From positions 1-64,000 of the forward strand of contig CANFXV010000003.1 in NCBI GenBank assembly GCA_947451115.1: a stretch of 64,000 nucleotides of DNA, in the 5' to 3' direction. A program made the position numbers and the translations under genes. The notes under the pieces were generated by a model that had not been told where the DNA came from, made no database searches, and saw only the letters and a list, made by a program, of their open reading frames with translations. Below are positions 61,254 to 64,000 of the stretch, in pieces. The stretch's first letter is position 1. Each line of letters begins with the position of its first letter. The stretch is from Bacteroidota bacterium. GTDB taxonomy: Bacteria; Bacteroidota; Bacteroidia; Chitinophagales; Chitinophagaceae.

Positions 61254-62444
61254 TTATTTAATTACTTGTTCAGTAATCTTACCTGTAGTTTTATGTTTTA
61301 AGATTAATTTCTTAGTACCATAGTGAGTCATTTCTTCTTTAATTAAATAATGGTCTTGATCATATTCTACTAAATGACTTTCTTTAGTTAATCCTGTTTT
61401 TCCTCTCCAGATATCTAATTGAACAGGCTCCCATAATTTAGATTTAGCAGAACGGTAAGCAGCATCTAATACACAATTGACAATATAACCATCATAAAAA
61501 GTTTCTTTAGGGGCTTCGCCTTTTTCCATAGCGTTGAACATGTCCATGAACATATGGTTGTAACCTAATTCATTTAATTCATCACCTACTGGGAATAACC
61601 AACCGCTATTGCTTTCCGATTTTTCTGAAATATAATCTCCGCCTTTTCCTGTAGTGAACATTTCAAAACCTGTTCTTAAAAAACTATTAATCCAAATAGT
61701 GCCCTCTGTGCCCATTACTTCATCACGTAAATCCAAACCCCCTCTAAATGTCCAGCTAACTTCAAACTGACCAATTGCGCCATTCTCATACTTCACTAGT
61801 CCAATAGCATGGTCTTCGGCATCAATAGGTTTTACTTGTGTATCTGCCCAACACATTACCTCCACTGGTTTAATATCTTTTCCAATATAAGACCTTGAAA
61901 TTTCTACACAATGACAGCCTAAGTCTAAAATACAACCACCACCTGCTTGTTCAATATCCCAGAACCAATCACTATGTGGGCCAGGATGTGTTTCGCGAGA
62001 CTTCGCCCATAAAATTCTTCCTACTGCACCTTCCTTCACAGATTGGTTGGCCTTAATAAATTTAGGCGTGTATACTAAATCCTCCAAATAACCATTGAAT
62101 ATGCCAGCTTCTTCCACAGCAACTAACATTCTTTTTGCCTCTTCACCATTACGGCCTAATGGCTTAGTGGTCATGACTGCTTTTTTATGTTTGCAACACA
62201 ACATCACAGCAATTTCATGAATATTATTGGGAAGGGCAATACATACCACATCCACATCGGGATGGGCAATGGCAGCTTCCATATCGGTGGTCCAATGTGC
62301 ACAATGGTAATCTGCAGCAAATTTGGTGGCAGACTCCTCACGACGTGCATAAATACTTACTACTTTATCTTTACTTCTATAACCTTGCAGGGCATCGGCA
62401 TAAAAACGACCAATAAAACCTGCACCTAACATTGCAATACGCAT
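61254..62444 (-). CDS. Gfo/Idh/MocA family oxidoreductase
   Basis: The 396-aa NAD(P)-dependent dehydrogenase has an N-terminal Rossmann fold (MRIAMLGAGFIGRFYADAL), the conserved TKPLGRNGEEA Lys-Pro motif and a catalytic-type DLGCHCVEISRSYIG segment. No signal peptide is present, so it acts in the cytoplasm. Family members oxidise sugars, inositols or keto-sugars. It is 41 bp downstream of the MFS gene, suggesting an uptake-and-oxidation pair. Confidence 0.88.
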   Translation of the reverse strand: MRIAMLGAGFIGRFYADALQGYRSKDKVVSIYARREESATKFAADYHCAHWTTDMEAAIAHPDVDVVCIALPNNIHEIAVMLCCKHKKAVMTTKPLGRNGEEAKRMLVAVEEAGIFNGYLEDLVYTPKFIKANQSVKEGAVGRILWAKSRETHPGPHSDWFWDIEQAGGGCILDLGCHCVEISRSYIGKDIKPVEVMCWADTQVKPIDAEDHAIGLVKYENGAIGQFEVSWTFRGGLDLRDEVMGTEGTIWINSFLRTGFEMFTTGKGGDYISEKSESNSGWLFPVGDELNELGYNHMFMDMFNAMEKGEAPKETFYDGYIVNCVLDAAYRSAKSKLWEPVQLDIWRGKTGLTKESHLVEYDQDHYLIKEEMTHYGTKKLILKHKTTGKITEQVIK

Positions 62445-62485
62445 CTTGAATAATTTTTGATTTTTATAATTGTTGTTTAATTTTT

Positions 62486-63700
62486 TTAAGCCAAACTAGT
62501 AGTTTCTTTTTTCTCTTTAAAGAATAAGATAAAGGCAATCAATACGGCACCAGCAATAGCAGCCGGGGTTAACCAAATTGAAGTCCAATTATGTGCCGCA
62601 GTGCCAGTAATGGCATTGGCAGGAATTTTATACTGGTCTACTACAAAGCCACTGTACCATGTACCAATAAACATGCCCACTCCATAAGTGGCAAAGGTGA
62701 ATAAGCCTTGTGCGGCGTTCTTGATTTTTTCTCCCGCTTTTTTCTCAGTGTACATGTAGCCTGTGACAAAAAAGAAATCGTAACAAACACCATGTAATAT
62801 TATACCAGCATATAACATCCAATTATGATCCATAGTTCCATAGGCAAAAAATAGATAACGGAGTAGCCAAGCGCTTACGCCTAAAATGAGCATATTTTTC
62901 ACCCCCACTTTATTGAACATAAATGGAATGGCCAAAATAAATAAGGCTTCTGAGACTTGTCCAAGGGTCATTTTTCCTGCGGCATTGTCTAAACCAATTT
63001 CATTTAAAAAAGGGTTGGCAAATCCATAATAAAAAGACAAAGGAATACAGATGGCAATAGCGGAAATAAAGAAGATTAAAAAAGACCTAGTTTTAAATAA
63101 AACCAAGGCGTCCATACCTATAATTCCGGAGGCAGATACTTTTTCTGTTTTTGCTTTCGGTGGCGTATTGGGTAGGGCGAAACTTAGTAGTCCTAAAATA
63201 GCCGATACAATAGCTGCCACTTGAAAACTGCCCGCTGTTTTTTCAATACCTAATTTGCTTATAATTAAACCAGCTGCTATCCATCCTAAAGTGCCAAAAA
63301 CTCGAATCCATGGAAATTGTTTTCCGGGGTCGGTCATCTGCGCAAAGGCCACACTATTACTTAAAGCGATGGTAGGCATGTACATTAAAGAGTAAACTAA
63401 AATCACCCAATAAAAACCAGTGTTGGTTACTTGGGTCGCATACAATAAAAGGGCAGCGCCTACTAAATGTAAGACCCCCATAATTTTTTGAGCGGCAAAA
63501 AATCGATCCGCAATCATCCCTACAAAAAATGGACTAATAATGGTCGCAATGGCGCCAGCACTATAAGCAGCCCCTACATCCACCCCTGATGATTTTAATA
63601 CTTCACCCATATAAGTACCCATGGTTACATACCAAGCGCCCCAAACATAATATTGTAAGAACATCATGGAGGAAAGCATTACACCAATTTTAGTCTTCAT
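62486..63700 (-). CDS. MFS transporter, nucleoside:H+ symporter (NupG-like) family
   Basis: The protein is 404 aa from ATG 63700 (the track uses an upstream TTG at 63727). It has about 12 helices and the NHS-family pattern MFLQYYVWGAWYVTMGTYM and FPWIRVFGTLGWIAAGLI. E. coli relatives carry nucleosides or xanthosine. In Bacteroidota such genes often sit beside Gfo/Idh dehydrogenases and sugar isomerases, so a sugar substrate is possible. Confidence 0.85.
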   Translation of the reverse strand: MKTKIGVMLSSMMFLQYYVWGAWYVTMGTYMGEVLKSSGVDVGAAYSAGAIATIISPFFVGMIADRFFAAQKIMGVLHLVGAALLLYATQVTNTGFYWVILVYSLMYMPTIALSNSVAFAQMTDPGKQFPWIRVFGTLGWIAAGLIISKLGIEKTAGSFQVAAIVSAILGLLSFALPNTPPKAKTEKVSASGIIGMDALVLFKTRSFLIFFISAIAICIPLSFYYGFANPFLNEIGLDNAAGKMTLGQVSEALFILAIPFMFNKVGVKNMLILGVSAWLLRYLFFAYGTMDHNWMLYAGIILHGVCYDFFFVTGYMYTEKKAGEKIKNAAQGLFTFATYGVGMFIGTWYSGFVVDQYKIPANAITGTAAHNWTSIWLTPAAIAGAVLIAFILFFKEKKETTSLA

Positions 63701-63793
63701 CGTTGAATTGTTTTTTTGCGAATTCAATATACTTAAAATAATGTAAAATGCCCCATTGAAGGGGCATAATATTGAGCAATAAAGTGATTAGAA

Positions 63794-64000
63794 TTAGGCT
63801 TCTAAAGCTTGCAGTATATCCGCTAAAATATCTTCCTTGTGTTCAAGGCCAACCGAAATACGAATCAATCCAGGGGTTATGCTCACTGCAGTTCGTTCTG
63901 CTTCAGATAATTTTGCATGCGTAGTACTGGCAGGGTGGGAAGCAATACTTTTGGTGTCTCCTAAATTTGCAGTCAAGGAGAGCATCTTTAAATGATTTAA
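63794..64000 (-). CDS. Cys/Met metabolism PLP-dependent enzyme, C-terminal fragment (cut by window edge)
   Basis: The frame stays open to base 64000 (reading L-N-H-L-K-M before the track's Met), so the start is outside the window. The visible 68 residues contain SLTANLGDTKSIASHPASTTHAKLSE and GLIRISVGLEHKEDILADI, the hallmark C-terminus of O-acetylhomoserine sulfhydrylase/cystathionine gamma-synthase-type enzymes. Which of these it is cannot be told from the fragment. Confidence 0.88.
   Translation of the reverse strand, partial: LNHLKMLSLTANLGDTKSIASHPASTTHAKLSEAERTAVSITPGLIRISVGLEHKEDILADILQALEA

Overview
The window looks like a contiguous stretch of chromosome from a low-GC member of the Bacteroidota, most likely family Chitinophagaceae (genus not determinable by eye). 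The pointers are a SusC/SusD pair, several TonB-dependent receptors, DUF4835, DUF4296 and DUF4249 proteins, Bacteroidota-type RpoZ and BamD, an extra-long rpsA, and promoters with the Bacteroidota -7 box TAnnTTTG instead of a sigma70 -10 box. I see no insertion sequence, prophage, integrase, CRISPR array or rRNA. No gene-free stretch exceeds 300 bp. One tRNA, tRNA-Ala(GGC), is present.

Layout. 1-4.7 kb: the 3' part of rpsA, then bamD-rpoZ, a DUF4835 (PorD-like)-DUF4296 pair and a peroxiredoxin. A repeated hairpin cassette follows. 4.7-16.1 kb: housekeeping genes, namely an RlmI-type methyltransferase, grpE-dnaJ, a four-gene minus-strand operon (SSS transporter, O-methyltransferase, GH73 glucosaminidase with LysM, hpt), a LOG-family protein, a small outer-membrane protein, a GlcD-like flavoprotein, a deoxynucleoside kinase and trpS. 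16.2-28.9 kb: recG, an aminopeptidase P, pssA-purS, rsmI, an M1 peptidase, rsmG with a glycosyltransferase, tgt, an LptG-like permease and a strikingly mitochondrial-type citrate synthase, followed by the tRNA.

28.9-64 kb is more accessory and faces the environment. It holds a lone TonB-dependent receptor, a 5-oxoprolinase pxpC-pxpA set with an NRAMP-like carrier (pxpB lies about 20 kb away), and a SusC/SusD pair followed by two large FG-GAP/VCBS proteins, one with a CxxCH haem motif. It continues with a tightly packed four-gene minus-strand operon (unknown secreted protein, STN-type TonB receptor, DUF4249 lipoprotein, MG2 plus plug-like protein), a vanadium-haloperoxidase/PAP2 lipoprotein and a TauE/SafE permease. 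Last comes a sugar locus: GH30 and GH3 glycosidases, a Nudix-related regulator, a Tat-exported sugar isomerase-like protein, a Gfo/Idh oxidoreductase and a nucleoside-permease-type MFS carrier. The window ends inside a Cys/Met-metabolism PLP enzyme.

How parts work together. The SusC/D-VCBS block should capture and import an outer-membrane ligand, with calcium-binding propeller proteins as surface partners. The GH30/GH3/isomerase/oxidoreductase/MFS group should degrade and take up a beta-glucoside-like sugar under the Nudix-like regulator. The most notable non-coding signals are a recurrent TAnnTTTG-N4-ATG arrangement, which predicts leaderless mRNAs, and an ~89-bp tandem unit of two hairpins whose stems differ between copies while loop and linker are conserved. 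All calls come from reading the sequence; no database search was run.
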